Assembly: GCA_016223085.1 (NCBI GenBank)
Contig: JACRPS010000003.1
Span: forward strand, 621,634-685,633
Length of the DNA: 64,000 nt
Reading direction: 5' to 3'
From: Chloroflexota bacterium
GTDB lineage: Bacteria; Chloroflexota; Anaerolineae; Aggregatilineales; Phototrophicaceae
The position numbers and the translations under genes are program-made. The first letter of the stretch is position 1, and the number at the start of each line of letters is the position of its first letter. The notes under the pieces are model-generated. The model was not told the origin of the DNA and made no database searches. It worked only from the letters and a program-made list of their open reading frames with translations. This document shows, piece by piece, positions 51,995-60,041 of the stretch.

Positions 51995-52097
51995 ATTCTA
52001 TGAATCTGTTTTTGGTCATCCATAAGTTGGTTGCAAGGCACAGGGATTACTTGCCAGGGGACTCTCTCATCCCCTGGCATCCCAAAATCACCCGATG

Positions 52098-53399
52098 CTA
52101 CGGACACTGATTCAGCATCTGCTCGATCTGCTGAAACCCGGCCTGTGAGTCGGCGGGCATCATCCCCTTCACCTGGTTCAGCATAGCCAGATATTCAGCG
52201 CGGCTCATCCCGGCCTCGGCCAGCGCCTGGTCCATCATCTGGCAAAAGAGCGTTAAGTCCATTCCGGCCAGCGCCGCCGGGTTATTCAGATCAACCGCTC
52301 CGCCAGCAGGCGGCGGTGGCTGGCTCGCCTGTTCAAGCGCCTGTTCTTCAACCGGGGGCGCGATGGCAATTTCCTCCGGCAGCACCTCCACCGGCAGCGA
52401 CACCAGCTCAGTTTCATCATAGGGCACAGGGTCGCCCGGTTCACCGGCGGCCTTTAAGTCCTCGTCGAGCGGTATCTCCACCTTCGCCCCGGCGGGTACG
52501 GTAACGGTTGCGCCCTGCGCCGTCACCTGCGCCAGCCCTTCCACCACGCTGACGGTCATCGCTGCGCCGGGCTGCGCCTGCAGGTAGGCGGTTGAAGCCA
52601 GTTGAATATCCACGTCGTTGGCGCGCAGGTTGATCCTGCCTGCCCCTTCCGGCGTTTGAATCAGAATACCGTCGCCGGGCGCTTCGGCGCAGTCGGTTTC
52701 ACCCACGCCGGTGCGGAAGTAAAACGCCTGCATCGGTGTAAAGGGGATTTCGGTATCCGTCGCTTCAACCACGCTCAACGTATCCGTGTCACCCTCGGTT
52801 GTCACCAGTTCGGCGAACACCCAGCCGAGCGCGTCGCTGTCCGGCACCTGAATCCGCAGCCATGAGGCATCCTCGTTGCGACCATTGGCGACGACGGTTT
52901 CGCCCGCCCGCAGCGAACCGATGACCGCGTAATTGGTGGACGGGCCGCCGCGCACGTTGATACCGCCGCCGGACGTAATCTCCATTGTTGCCAGTTCCGG
53001 TGTCGGCTCAACCGCGTTCTGGATTTCCACGTCACCAAACAGCAAAAACGTCACGTTCTGCCCCGGCAGCGTATCCGGCAGGTTCGCCTGAACTTTCATC
53101 AGCGCGATGCCCCAGATATTTTCGGCAGGGTCGAGCGATTGCAGGCGCAGGGTGTCAATATCGGCCACGTTCACCAAATCACCCTGCTGCTCAAACGTAA
53201 AATCCTGCGCCCTCTCGCGCGGGGTAGCCGTCAACGAAATATTCCCATAGCAGGCCTGATTGCGTCCGGTCTGGACGCAGGCGTCCTGTACCGCCCCCAG
53301 CGCCTGCTGTACCAGCACCGCGCAGGAATTGTCCTGTGCCAGCACGCCCCCGACACCCAGCAATACCAGCAGTGCAACGGCGAGAAGTGAGCCTCTCAT
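52098..53399 (-). CDS. Secreted protein with SH3b domain and FecR-like region
   Basis: 433 residues; AAGGAGGG seven bases before the ATG. Signal peptide (MRGSLLAVALLVLLGVGGVLAQ), a Cys-containing N-terminal domain (CAVLVQQALGAVQDACVQTGRNQACYGN), then an SH3b domain (GGGINVRGGPSTNYAVIGSLRAGETVVANGRNEDASWLRIQV, about 145-195). A FecR-like beta region follows (GRINLRANDVDIQLASTAYLQ..VTAQGATVTVPAGAKVEI), then a Pro-rich linker and a helical tail. SH3b domains usually bind cell wall or protein peptides. It may be an environmental sensor or wall-associated adaptor. Confidence 0.8.
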   Translation of the reverse strand: MRGSLLAVALLVLLGVGGVLAQDNSCAVLVQQALGAVQDACVQTGRNQACYGNISLTATPRERAQDFTFEQQGDLVNVADIDTLRLQSLDPAENIWGIALMKVQANLPDTLPGQNVTFLLFGDVEIQNAVEPTPELATMEITSGGGINVRGGPSTNYAVIGSLRAGETVVANGRNEDASWLRIQVPDSDALGWVFAELVTTEGDTDTLSVVEATDTEIPFTPMQAFYFRTGVGETDCAEAPGDGILIQTPEGAGRINLRANDVDIQLASTAYLQAQPGAAMTVSVVEGLAQVTAQGATVTVPAGAKVEIPLDEDLKAAGEPGDPVPYDETELVSLPVEVLPEEIAIAPPVEEQALEQASQPPPPAGGAVDLNNPAALAGMDLTLFCQMMDQALAEAGMSRAEYLAMLNQVKGMMPADSQAGFQQIEQMLNQCP

Positions 53400-53553
53400 A
53401 ATGTTCCCTCCTTGTGATGCTTCTCTCCACTGTAGTAGCTCCTGAAGCGGTATGCAAGCGCCCGCTAAAGATTAACGTTTTCCAAGTTTGCTGTTCACGA
53501 TAATCGAATCCACGTTAGAATAAGTTCAGGTTATTGAGACAAAGATTGAAACG

Positions 53554-55209
53554 ATGAACGATCAAACGTTTGATTACGTAGTCGTTGGCTCCGGTTTTGG
53601 CGGCAGCGTGTCGGCCATGCGCCTGACGGAGAAGGGTTACAGCGTGCTGGTGCTGGAACGTGGCAAACGCTTCCGCGACGAGGACTTTCCCAAATCGAAC
53701 TGGAACATCTTCAAATATCTATGGTTTCCGGTGCTGCGCTGCTTCGGCATTCAGGAGATCAGTTTCCTCAACGACATCATGGTGCTGCACGGCAGCGGCG
53801 TGGGCGGTGGTAGCCTGGTTTACGCCAATGTGCTGATGGATCCCGGCGACGAACTGTTTAACAGCCCCGGCTGGCGCCACCTCGGCGACTGGAAAAGCAT
53901 CCTCGCGCCGCACTACACCACCGCCAAACGGATGCTCGGCGTGACACCAAACCCGTTTGTCACCCGCGCTGACGAAGTACTCAAAGAGATTGCCGACGAG
54001 TATGGGCGCGGCCACACCTTCATTCCGGCGCATCTCGCCGTCTATTTTGGCGAAGCCGGTAAAACCGTCCCCGACCCCTACTTTAACGGCGACGGCCCGG
54101 CGCGCACGGGCTGCACGGCCTGCGGCGGCTGCATGGTCGGCTGCCGTTACGGTGCAAAAAATACGCTCACCAAAAATTACCTGCACTTCGCCGAAAAATG
54201 GGGCGCGGAAGTGCGCGCTGAGTCCGAAGTGATTGACATTCAGCCGCTGCCCGCTGGCCAGCCGGACGGCGCGCGTTACATCGTCGTTTACCGCCGCACG
54301 ACGGCGCTGCCATTTGACCGCCGCCGCTATAGCGTACGGGCGCACAACGTCGTGGTTGCGGCGCACTCGCTTGGCACGATGCGCCTGCTGTTCCGCTGCC
54401 GCGACGTGACACGCTCCCTGCCGCAGCTGTCCCGCTGTCTGGGGACTAACGTCCGTACCAACCGCGAAGCGCTGGTCGGCTCGACCAGTTGGGACCGGCA
54501 GGCGGATTATTCCACCGGCCCGGCCATCACCTCGATTTTCTCGTATGACGAGTCAACCCGTATTGAACCTGTGCGCTATCCGCGTGGTTCATCGTTTATG
54601 CGGCTGCTGGCAATTCCGATGATTGAAGGCGCGGATACGGTCTTCAAGCGTTTTACCAAAACTGTCTGGCACGGCATCACCCATCCACTGGAATTTTTCT
54701 ACGCCAAGTTCTTCTCGCACTGGGCGAAAAGTTCAACCATCCTGCTCATCATGCAGACGATAGACGGCACGCTGCGGGTGCGTCCGGGCCGCAATGCCTT
54801 CACCCTGTTCCGGCGCGGGCTGGTGTCAGAGCTTGACCCCGGCCAGTCACTGTCACCTGACCAGAAGCTGACCCATGACATCACCCACGCCTTCGCTCGC
54901 AGGACGAAGGGCATCCCCCAGGATACCATCCCGGAAACACTGCTCGGCATTCCGGCAACAGCCCATTTTATCGGCGGCTGCCCGATGGGTAGGGATGAAA
55001 CCGAGGGCGTGGTGGACATTAACTGCGAGGTCTTTAACTATCCCGGTTTGTACATCATGGATGGCTCGATCATGCCCGGCAACCCTGGCGTCAACCCCAG
55101 CCTGACGATCACCGCGCTGGCCGAATACGCCACCAGCCGCATCCCGCCCAAGCCCGGCGCGGCGGCGCGCAAGCCGCTGATGGTGGACGAGGCAATCGCC
55201 GGGGATTAA
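53554..55209 (+). CDS. GMC-family FAD oxidoreductase (cholesterol-oxidase-like)
   Basis: 551 residues. FAD motif YVVVGSGFGGSVSAMRLTEKGYSVLVLERG, then GSGVGGGSLVYANVLM, a cysteine-rich loop CTACGGCMVGCRYGAKNTLTKNYL typical of the bacterial cholesterol-oxidase-like subgroup, and the C-terminal HFIGGCPMG....YIMDGSIMPGNPGVNPSLTITALAEYA. It oxidises an alcohol, possibly a sterol or hopanoid-type substrate, passing electrons to oxygen or another acceptor. No signal peptide is seen. Confidence 0.9.
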   Translation: MNDQTFDYVVVGSGFGGSVSAMRLTEKGYSVLVLERGKRFRDEDFPKSNWNIFKYLWFPVLRCFGIQEISFLNDIMVLHGSGVGGGSLVYANVLMDPGDELFNSPGWRHLGDWKSILAPHYTTAKRMLGVTPNPFVTRADEVLKEIADEYGRGHTFIPAHLAVYFGEAGKTVPDPYFNGDGPARTGCTACGGCMVGCRYGAKNTLTKNYLHFAEKWGAEVRAESEVIDIQPLPAGQPDGARYIVVYRRTTALPFDRRRYSVRAHNVVVAAHSLGTMRLLFRCRDVTRSLPQLSRCLGTNVRTNREALVGSTSWDRQADYSTGPAITSIFSYDESTRIEPVRYPRGSSFMRLLAIPMIEGADTVFKRFTKTVWHGITHPLEFFYAKFFSHWAKSSTILLIMQTIDGTLRVRPGRNAFTLFRRGLVSELDPGQSLSPDQKLTHDITHAFARRTKGIPQDTIPETLLGIPATAHFIGGCPMGRDETEGVVDINCEVFNYPGLYIMDGSIMPGNPGVNPSLTITALAEYATSRIPPKPGAAARKPLMVDEAIAGD

Positions 55210-55242
55210 GGGCAGGGGTGCGCACCCATTAGGATGTTTTTT

Positions 55243-55270
55243 GTAGGGACATGATCTTTCGTGTCCCTAC
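55243..55270. repeat. GTAGGG-type palindrome, GGGACATGATC variant
   Basis: GTAGGGACATGA pairs with TTCGTGTCCCTAC with one mismatch; located 34 bases after the GMC oxidoreductase stop. Confidence 0.8.
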
Positions 55271-55423
55271 AGGTCGTTTCCCCACTCCCCGGATAACGTG
55301 ATTGCCGGGTTACAGCCACTCCTACAACATTGACATTTCGTAAAGAAGCCACCGGTTGCCTGTAGCCCGTTTGCCCTCTACAATAATTTCAGGACTAATT
55401 CCCCTTCAGGCTGGGTGCAGGTA

Positions 55424-56419
55424 ATGAGCGACCAACAGGATGTTACGGTACGGTTGGATGACCGGATTCGGCTGATGTCGGCGGTGCTGGCGCTGACGGA
55501 TTGGCCGGCCCGTTCGCAGGCGGAGCAGCCGCACGGCACCCACGCGCACAGCCGCCTGACGCGCAAGGTGCTGGAACCCTACCGGGAACATCCCGCCGTT
55601 CAGGGTCTGCAAAGCCTGCTCAACCTCGGCGCGCCGTTCGAGGCCGTTTACACCTTCGCACTGCAATTAAGCTGGCCGGACCTGACCATTGAAAAGCTGC
55701 CGGTGTGGGTGCCGCCGCGCTGGAATGACCACCTGCGCGACTTCTATCAGAAGACCAATCTGGCGCAGTTCTGGCATGACGAGGACGGCGCGTGGCGCGC
55801 CAGCGTGTTCGAGGCGCAAAAGATGTTTAAGCCGGTGGCGTTTAAGCCGTTTTTACAGCCGTTCCTGGGCGACGTGGTCGAATCGCTGGTGTTTATGCCT
55901 AACATCTCGTTCCCCACTGACCGCGAGGTGGGCATCCGGCTGGACAGCGAACTCGTGTGCATCGCGCCACCGCGTCTGGCCTGGGGCGACAGCCCACCCT
56001 GGCCGTTTGACGAAGACCCGGCGCACATCTACCGCGCGGCGCTAACGCAGTACGGGCGGCTGCTTATCCTCAGCTTCCTACGGGAAAACGCGGCGGCGCT
56101 CGCTTCGGTTGCGGAAGCGCCGCTGCCGGTCAGCGACCAGTTCCGTGCCCAGTATCCAACCTGGCAGGAGCAGTTCACCAACCTGTTTGTGTCGGCAGCG
56201 GTGGCGATGTTCCTGGAACAGCACGTCAGCAAAGCCGAAGCGAAAGCCTATCTGCTGATGGAACGCAAGACCAAAGGGATGCACGTGCTGCCGGGCATGA
56301 TGAGCGTCCTGCAGCGTTACCTGAAAGAGCGCGCCAACGGACGCTACCACACGCTGCTCGACTTCATGCCAATTTTTCCGAAGCAGCTACGGATTGCCAA
56401 CCGAATCGTGACATTGTGA
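55424..56419 (+). CDS. Uncharacterised protein resembling DUF4932, without HExxH
   Basis: 331 residues, soluble, no signal peptide. The first ~130 residues (RLDDRIRLMSAVLALTDWPA.., YREHPAVQGLQSLLNLGAPFEAVYTFALQLSWPDL.., LRDFYQKTNLAQFWHDEDGAWRA) look like the N-terminal part of DUF4932 proteins from memory. Those usually carry a metallopeptidase HExxH, which I cannot find here. It overlaps the next exonuclease gene by 4 bases (GTGA), so the two are coupled. Function unknown. Confidence 0.6.
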   Translation: MSDQQDVTVRLDDRIRLMSAVLALTDWPARSQAEQPHGTHAHSRLTRKVLEPYREHPAVQGLQSLLNLGAPFEAVYTFALQLSWPDLTIEKLPVWVPPRWNDHLRDFYQKTNLAQFWHDEDGAWRASVFEAQKMFKPVAFKPFLQPFLGDVVESLVFMPNISFPTDREVGIRLDSELVCIAPPRLAWGDSPPWPFDEDPAHIYRAALTQYGRLLILSFLRENAAALASVAEAPLPVSDQFRAQYPTWQEQFTNLFVSAAVAMFLEQHVSKAEAKAYLLMERKTKGMHVLPGMMSVLQRYLKERANGRYHTLLDFMPIFPKQLRIANRIVTL

Positions 56420-56973
56420 CCCGCAAATACGACCAGATCATTGTCATTGACATTGAATGTACCTGCTGGGAAAAGCTGCCCCCGCCCGGCCAGGAAACCG
56501 ACATCATTGAAATTGGCATCTGTCCGCTGAACACCGCCACCGGCGAACGGCTGGAACGGCGCAGCCTGATCGTGCAGCCGCAGCGTTCGACCGTCAGCCC
56601 GTTTTGTACCCGCCTGACTTCATTAACGCAGGAACAGGTTGAACATGGCATCTCCTTTGTGCAGGCGTGTAACATCCTGCGCTTTGATTATCAATCGCAC
56701 AGGCGGGTGTGGGCCAGCTACGGCGACTTCGACCGGCAGCAGTTCGAGCGCCAGTGCGCCGCGCTGGGCGTGACGTATCCGTTCGGTGCGAGTCACCTCA
56801 ATGTCAAAACGTTGTACACGCTGATTCGCCGCCTGCGTCACGACGTGGGGATGGCCGACGCGCTGCGCCTGCTGGACATGCCGCTGGAGGGCACGCATCA
56901 CCGGGGCGGCGATGACGCCTGGAACGTGGCCGGACTGCTGTGGCGGCTGCTGCTGGAACGACAAAAGGGGTAA
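56416..56973 (+). CDS. DEDDh 3'-5' exonuclease (ERI1/KapD-like)
   Basis: 185 residues, GTG start. Exonuclease motif I is IIVIDIECTCWE (Asp, Glu), motif II lies in RRVWASYGDFDRQQFERQC, and motif III is HHRGGDDAWNVAGLLWRLL with the His and Asp of the DEDDh class. The C-W after motif I and the compact size fit ERI1/KapD-type nucleases acting on RNA or DNA ends. Translationally coupled to the DUF4932-like gene. HicA starts one base after its stop. Confidence 0.9.
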   Translation: MTRKYDQIIVIDIECTCWEKLPPPGQETDIIEIGICPLNTATGERLERRSLIVQPQRSTVSPFCTRLTSLTQEQVEHGISFVQACNILRFDYQSHRRVWASYGDFDRQQFERQCAALGVTYPFGASHLNVKTLYTLIRRLRHDVGMADALRLLDMPLEGTHHRGGDDAWNVAGLLWRLLLERQKG

Positions 56974-56974
56974 A

Positions 56975-57262
56975 ATGAGCAAACGAAAAAAGCGATTGCA
57001 GCGTATTCGTCAAAATCCAAAAAATGTTTCGTTTGATGAGTTGCGCCACCTGCTCGAAGATTACGGTTTTGTCCCGGACCGTTCCAGTGGCAGCCATCAT
57101 TCCTTCAAGGTACAAATCAAAGGCGAATATATTCTTTTTGTTGTACCTTACAGACGACCTGTAAAGCCCAATTATGTGAGGGATGCCTTACAGCTCATTG
57201 AGCAAATCGAAGCGGAATTGGAAGCTGAGGATGATGACGATGATGAGTCAGCCGACGAGTAA
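56975..57262 (+). CDS. hicA: HicA-type mRNA interferase toxin
   Basis: 95 residues starting one base after the exonuclease stop. The double-stranded-RNA-binding-like HicA fold shows in SFDELRHLLEDYGFVPDRSSGSHHSFKV, with the catalytic His in GSHHSF, and YRRPVKPNYVRDALQLIEQ. An acidic tail (EAEDDDDDESADE) is longer than in most HicA. It cleaves mRNA unless bound by HicB. Confidence 0.92.
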   Translation: MSKRKKRLQRIRQNPKNVSFDELRHLLEDYGFVPDRSSGSHHSFKVQIKGEYILFVVPYRRPVKPNYVRDALQLIEQIEAELEAEDDDDDESADE

Positions 57263-57482
57263 ATCGTTAGAGTATTATCTGTCGCTGCCCTATACGATTG
57301 AACTGACGCCAGATGAAGATGGGTACTGGTTTGCCAAAATTCCACTACTCAAGGGCTGCATGACCAACGGTGCATCCCGCGAAGAGGCGTTGGAAATGAT
57401 TGACGATGCCAAACGATTGTGGCTTGAGACAGCTTTATCGTTGGGAATGACCATTCCCGAACCGGAGACAGAAAAGGCTTAA
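57240..57482 (+). CDS. hicB: HicB-type antitoxin
   Basis: About 80 residues; several ATGs lie in series (57231, 57234, 57240, 57243), and 57240 is chosen for spacing from GAGG. It overlaps the hicA end. The HicB core is YYLSLPYTIELTPDEDGYWFAKIPLLKGCMTNGASREEALEMIDDAKRLWLETALSLGMTIPEP. No C-terminal DNA-binding domain is present, as in the short HicB forms. Confidence 0.9.
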   Translation: MMSQPTSKSLEYYLSLPYTIELTPDEDGYWFAKIPLLKGCMTNGASREEALEMIDDAKRLWLETALSLGMTIPEPETEKA

Positions 57483-57519
57483 GCCAAACCGACTCCATTC
57501 TCCCGAAAGTTGAGGCTTC

Positions 57520-58290
57520 ATGCTCCGTAATTTATTCGCGCGGATAGGCCGCCTGGAAAGCACGCCGCCCTGGGGACTCGGCGCGGGTATCGCCAGCGTG
57601 ATGGCGGCGCTGGCGGCGCTGGTGCTGGGCTTTAATCTGGCGGCGGTTGTCCACTGTAGCGCCCCGGCCAATGCTGCCTTTTGCCAGGCCTTGAACTTTG
57701 CCGCGCCGCCGTCCGTCTGGCTATCGGGTTGGACGATTGGCGCGGTCGCCGTGCTGCTCTTCGTCGCGGTTACCCGGCGCACCCCGGCAGAACGTGCCGC
57801 ACTGCGCCTCGGCGGGATTGAGACATCGGTCTTCTGGGTGCTGCTGGTCAGCATCGGCCTGGCCGTGACGCTCGATCTCATCTTCATTCAGTTCGCGGCC
57901 AACCCAATTGAACCGGAACTGCGCAGTTTGCGCCAGCCGGTTGTAGACGCCGCCGGCTGGATTCTGGCGTTTGTCTTTATGGCGGTGGCGCAGCCGGTCG
58001 CGGAAGAACTGGTTTTTCGCGGCGTGTTGCAGCCGGCGCTGCGGCAGGCGGTCGGCGCGTGGCCCGGCTATCTGCTGACGTCAGCCTTGTACGCGCTGTT
58101 TCACCTGCTGGTCTACACTTCCGGCACGCCGCAAACCAACGACCTGCTTTACAGCTTTCTGCTGCCGTTGGTCAGCGGCCTGATCTTTGGTGCGGTGCGG
58201 CTGATGACCGGTTCGACACGGGCGGCAATTCTGTCTCACGCGGCGTTTGGCCTGTTCGCCGTGTTAAAGGTGCTGGCACTGGGCGCGTAA
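57520..58290 (+). CDS. CPBP-family intramembrane metalloprotease
   Basis: 256 residues, about six membrane helices. The CPBP (Rce1-like) motifs are complete: PVAEELVFRGVLQPAL (EExxxR), ALYALFHLLVY (His) and ILSHAAFGLFAV (His). Members cleave membrane-bound or prenylated substrates; in bacteria many are linked to peptide maturation or immunity. It lies between two toxin-antitoxin loci. Confidence 0.9.
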   Translation: MLRNLFARIGRLESTPPWGLGAGIASVMAALAALVLGFNLAAVVHCSAPANAAFCQALNFAAPPSVWLSGWTIGAVAVLLFVAVTRRTPAERAALRLGGIETSVFWVLLVSIGLAVTLDLIFIQFAANPIEPELRSLRQPVVDAAGWILAFVFMAVAQPVAEELVFRGVLQPALRQAVGAWPGYLLTSALYALFHLLVYTSGTPQTNDLLYSFLLPLVSGLIFGAVRLMTGSTRAAILSHAAFGLFAVLKVLALGA

Positions 58291-58297
58291 TAAAATC

Positions 58298-58562
58298 ATG
58301 AAGATACAAATTGACCCGCATACCCTTCAACGCGCTACGGAACATGGCGCAACACTCGATGAAATTGAGGATGTTGATAACTACCGACGCTATCATTCCA
58401 GGTAAACGAGAACGGTCAGGAAAAGCCAAAGTATACGAGTTTAAACAGGAGCGACTTGGAAAATATTATGAGCAGAAAAGGATTGAAGTCATTTACGTCG
58501 TGGAGGATGATATTATTGTAACTGTCACCGTGTACGTGTTTTTTGGAAAGTGGGATAACTGA
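58298..58562 (+). pseudogene. DUF4258-type toxin-like gene, frameshifted
   Basis: The N-terminal frame from ATG 58298 reads MKIQIDPHTLQRATEHGATLDEIEDV, then meets a stop at 58403. Removing one base (G58376) restores a single frame continuing ITTDAIIPGKRERSGKAKVYEFKQERLGKYYEQKRIEVIYVVEDDIIVTVTVYVFFGKW to the stop at 58560-58562. The joined product matches the DUF4258 outline. It is followed immediately by a DUF2283 gene, its usual partner. Either a real frameshift or a sequencing error. Confidence 0.75.
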
Positions 58563-58774
58563 TGGAGATTCACTACAACTCAAAAACTGACCTACTCTAT
58601 CTGCGGTTTGATGACCGCCCTCAAGAAGTGGTTAATCGCCGGGTAGATGAAAATGTCGTGTTGGACATGGGGGAAAATGATCGAATTGTAGGCATCGAAA
58701 TTCTGGATGCTTCGCAGCACGTGCGCCTGGAAGCGTTACTACCTGTTGAATATGTGTCGAACCTGACACGATAA
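58562..58774 (+). CDS. DUF2283 protein, partner of the DUF4258 gene
   Basis: 70 residues starting MEIHYNSKTDLLYLRFDDRPQEVVNRRVDENVVLDMGENDRIVGIEILDAS, the standard DUF2283 outline. Its start overlaps the last base of the preceding gene. DUF4258/DUF2283 neighbours are thought to act as a toxin-antitoxin-like pair; with the first gene broken, this would be the surviving antitoxin. Confidence 0.85.
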   Translation: MEIHYNSKTDLLYLRFDDRPQEVVNRRVDENVVLDMGENDRIVGIEILDASQHVRLEALLPVEYVSNLTR

Positions 58775-58799
58775 AACCATAGATGATTGAGGGGGAGCG

Positions 58800-59324
58800 A
58801 TGAGCGCAGACGTACCGGAAACGCGCGGCGGTTCCGCTGCCGAGATGGAATATGCCACGCTGCGCGAGGAAATGCTCAAGCGGATTGACTCGCGCCAGCA
58901 GACGATCTCGATCACGCTGACGCTGGCCGGGGCGTTCCTGGGCTTTGGCTGGGGCGCGGGCAACGTCGTCATTTTGCTGTACCCGCTGATCGCGCTGCTG
59001 CTGGCGGTGGGCTGGGCGCAGAACGAGGTGTTCATCAAGCAGTTGAGCGCCTACATCCGCGACCGGCTGGAAAGCCAGCGCACCGGCCTGGGCTGGGAAA
59101 CGTACAGCCGGCAGCGCATGTCGGAAATCCGCTTCCGCGGCTGGCCGATTGAAGTGCTGGCGATTGGCGGCATCTTCGTCCTGTCCCAGGTAATGGCCAT
59201 CGGGCTGGCAACGCTGCGCTTTAACGGCACGCTGATCGAATGGATCCTGTTGCTGCTGGACATCGGTGCGATTATCCTGATGGCGACGCTGGTCGAGTAT
59301 CTGCGGCGGCGCAGCATCGAATGA
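58800..59324 (+). CDS. Hypothetical membrane protein
   Basis: 174 residues, GAGGGGGAG before the ATG. N-terminal helix EYATLREEMLKRIDSRQQ, then four hydrophobic segments (about 36-50, 57-73, 120-137, 146-163) separated by a charged loop NEVFIKQLSAYIRDRLESQRTGLGWETY. No catalytic motif. It overlaps the next gene by four bases (ATGA). The loop pattern is shared by a group of unassigned bacterial membrane proteins; function unknown. Confidence 0.75.
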   Translation: MSADVPETRGGSAAEMEYATLREEMLKRIDSRQQTISITLTLAGAFLGFGWGAGNVVILLYPLIALLLAVGWAQNEVFIKQLSAYIRDRLESQRTGLGWETYSRQRMSEIRFRGWPIEVLAIGGIFVLSQVMAIGLATLRFNGTLIEWILLLLDIGAIILMATLVEYLRRRSIE

Positions 59325-59866
59325 ACATCGTCGTCGCCTCCACCAATCCCGTTAAAATCGAGGCGGTACGCCGGGGGTTCGCCGCCATGTTCCCCGGCGA
59401 GTCGGTCGAAGCGCGCGGCGTATCTGTACCGTCCGGCGTCAGCGACCAGCCGATGACTGATGCCGAAACCTTCCAGGGCGCGTATAACCGGGCGCTGAAT
59501 GCGCGCCATCACGCGCCGGACGCCGCTTACTGGGCCGGCGTGGAAGGCGGCTGCGACCAGCAGCGCGGCGATCTGCTGGCGTTTGCCTGGGTAGTGGTGC
59601 TGTCGAAAGACGGCATCGGCAGCAGCCGCACGGCCACGTTCACGCTGCCAAACGAGATCGCGGTACTGGTGCGGCAGGGCGTTGAACTGGGCGTGGCGGA
59701 TGACATCGTATTCGGGCGCTCGAACTCCAAGCAGGCCAACGGCGCGGTTGGCATCCTGACCGCCGATGCGATTGACCGGACACGCTATTACGAACATGCG
59801 GTAATCCTGGCGCTCGTGCCGTTCAAAAATCCCGCTCTGACATTTGGGGAAAAATCCTCCGGGTAG
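59321..59866 (+). CDS. yjjX: Inosine/xanthosine triphosphatase (YjjX/DUF84)
   Basis: 181 residues; the ATG at 59321 overlaps the upstream stop. Family motifs: VVASTNPVKIEAVRRGFAAMFP, SGVSDQPMTDAETFQGAYNRA, YWAGVEGGCDQ and VELGVADDIVFGRSNSKQANGAVGILTADAIDRTRYYEHAVILALVPF. It hydrolyses ITP/XTP, limiting misincorporation of deaminated purines. Confidence 0.92.
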   Translation: MNIVVASTNPVKIEAVRRGFAAMFPGESVEARGVSVPSGVSDQPMTDAETFQGAYNRALNARHHAPDAAYWAGVEGGCDQQRGDLLAFAWVVVLSKDGIGSSRTATFTLPNEIAVLVRQGVELGVADDIVFGRSNSKQANGAVGILTADAIDRTRYYEHAVILALVPFKNPALTFGEKSSG

Positions 59867-59882
59867 GGTAAGCTAATGGCAG

Positions 59883-59908
59883 GTAGGGACACGGCATGCC
59901 GTGCCCCT
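59883..59908. repeat. GTAGGG-type palindrome, GGGACACGGCATGCCGTGCCCC subfamily
   Basis: CACGGCATGCCGTG core with GTAGGG end; right end changed to CCCTGA. Confidence 0.8.
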
Positions 59909-59936
59909 GAGATAATTAGACGATCAACACGGTATT

Positions 59937-59963
59937 GTAGGGGCGCAATCCGTACACCCCTAC
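59937..59963. repeat. GTAGGG-type palindrome, degenerate centre
   Basis: GTAGGGGCG..CACCCCTAC with weak pairing inside the centre (GCGCAATCCGTACAC). Confidence 0.65.
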
Positions 59964-60041
59964 AAAGGCCATTACCGGTATTAAACGTCAAGGACCATCA
60001 GGTTACAGAATCAATTTTGGTTTCCACATCAGGACACTTCC

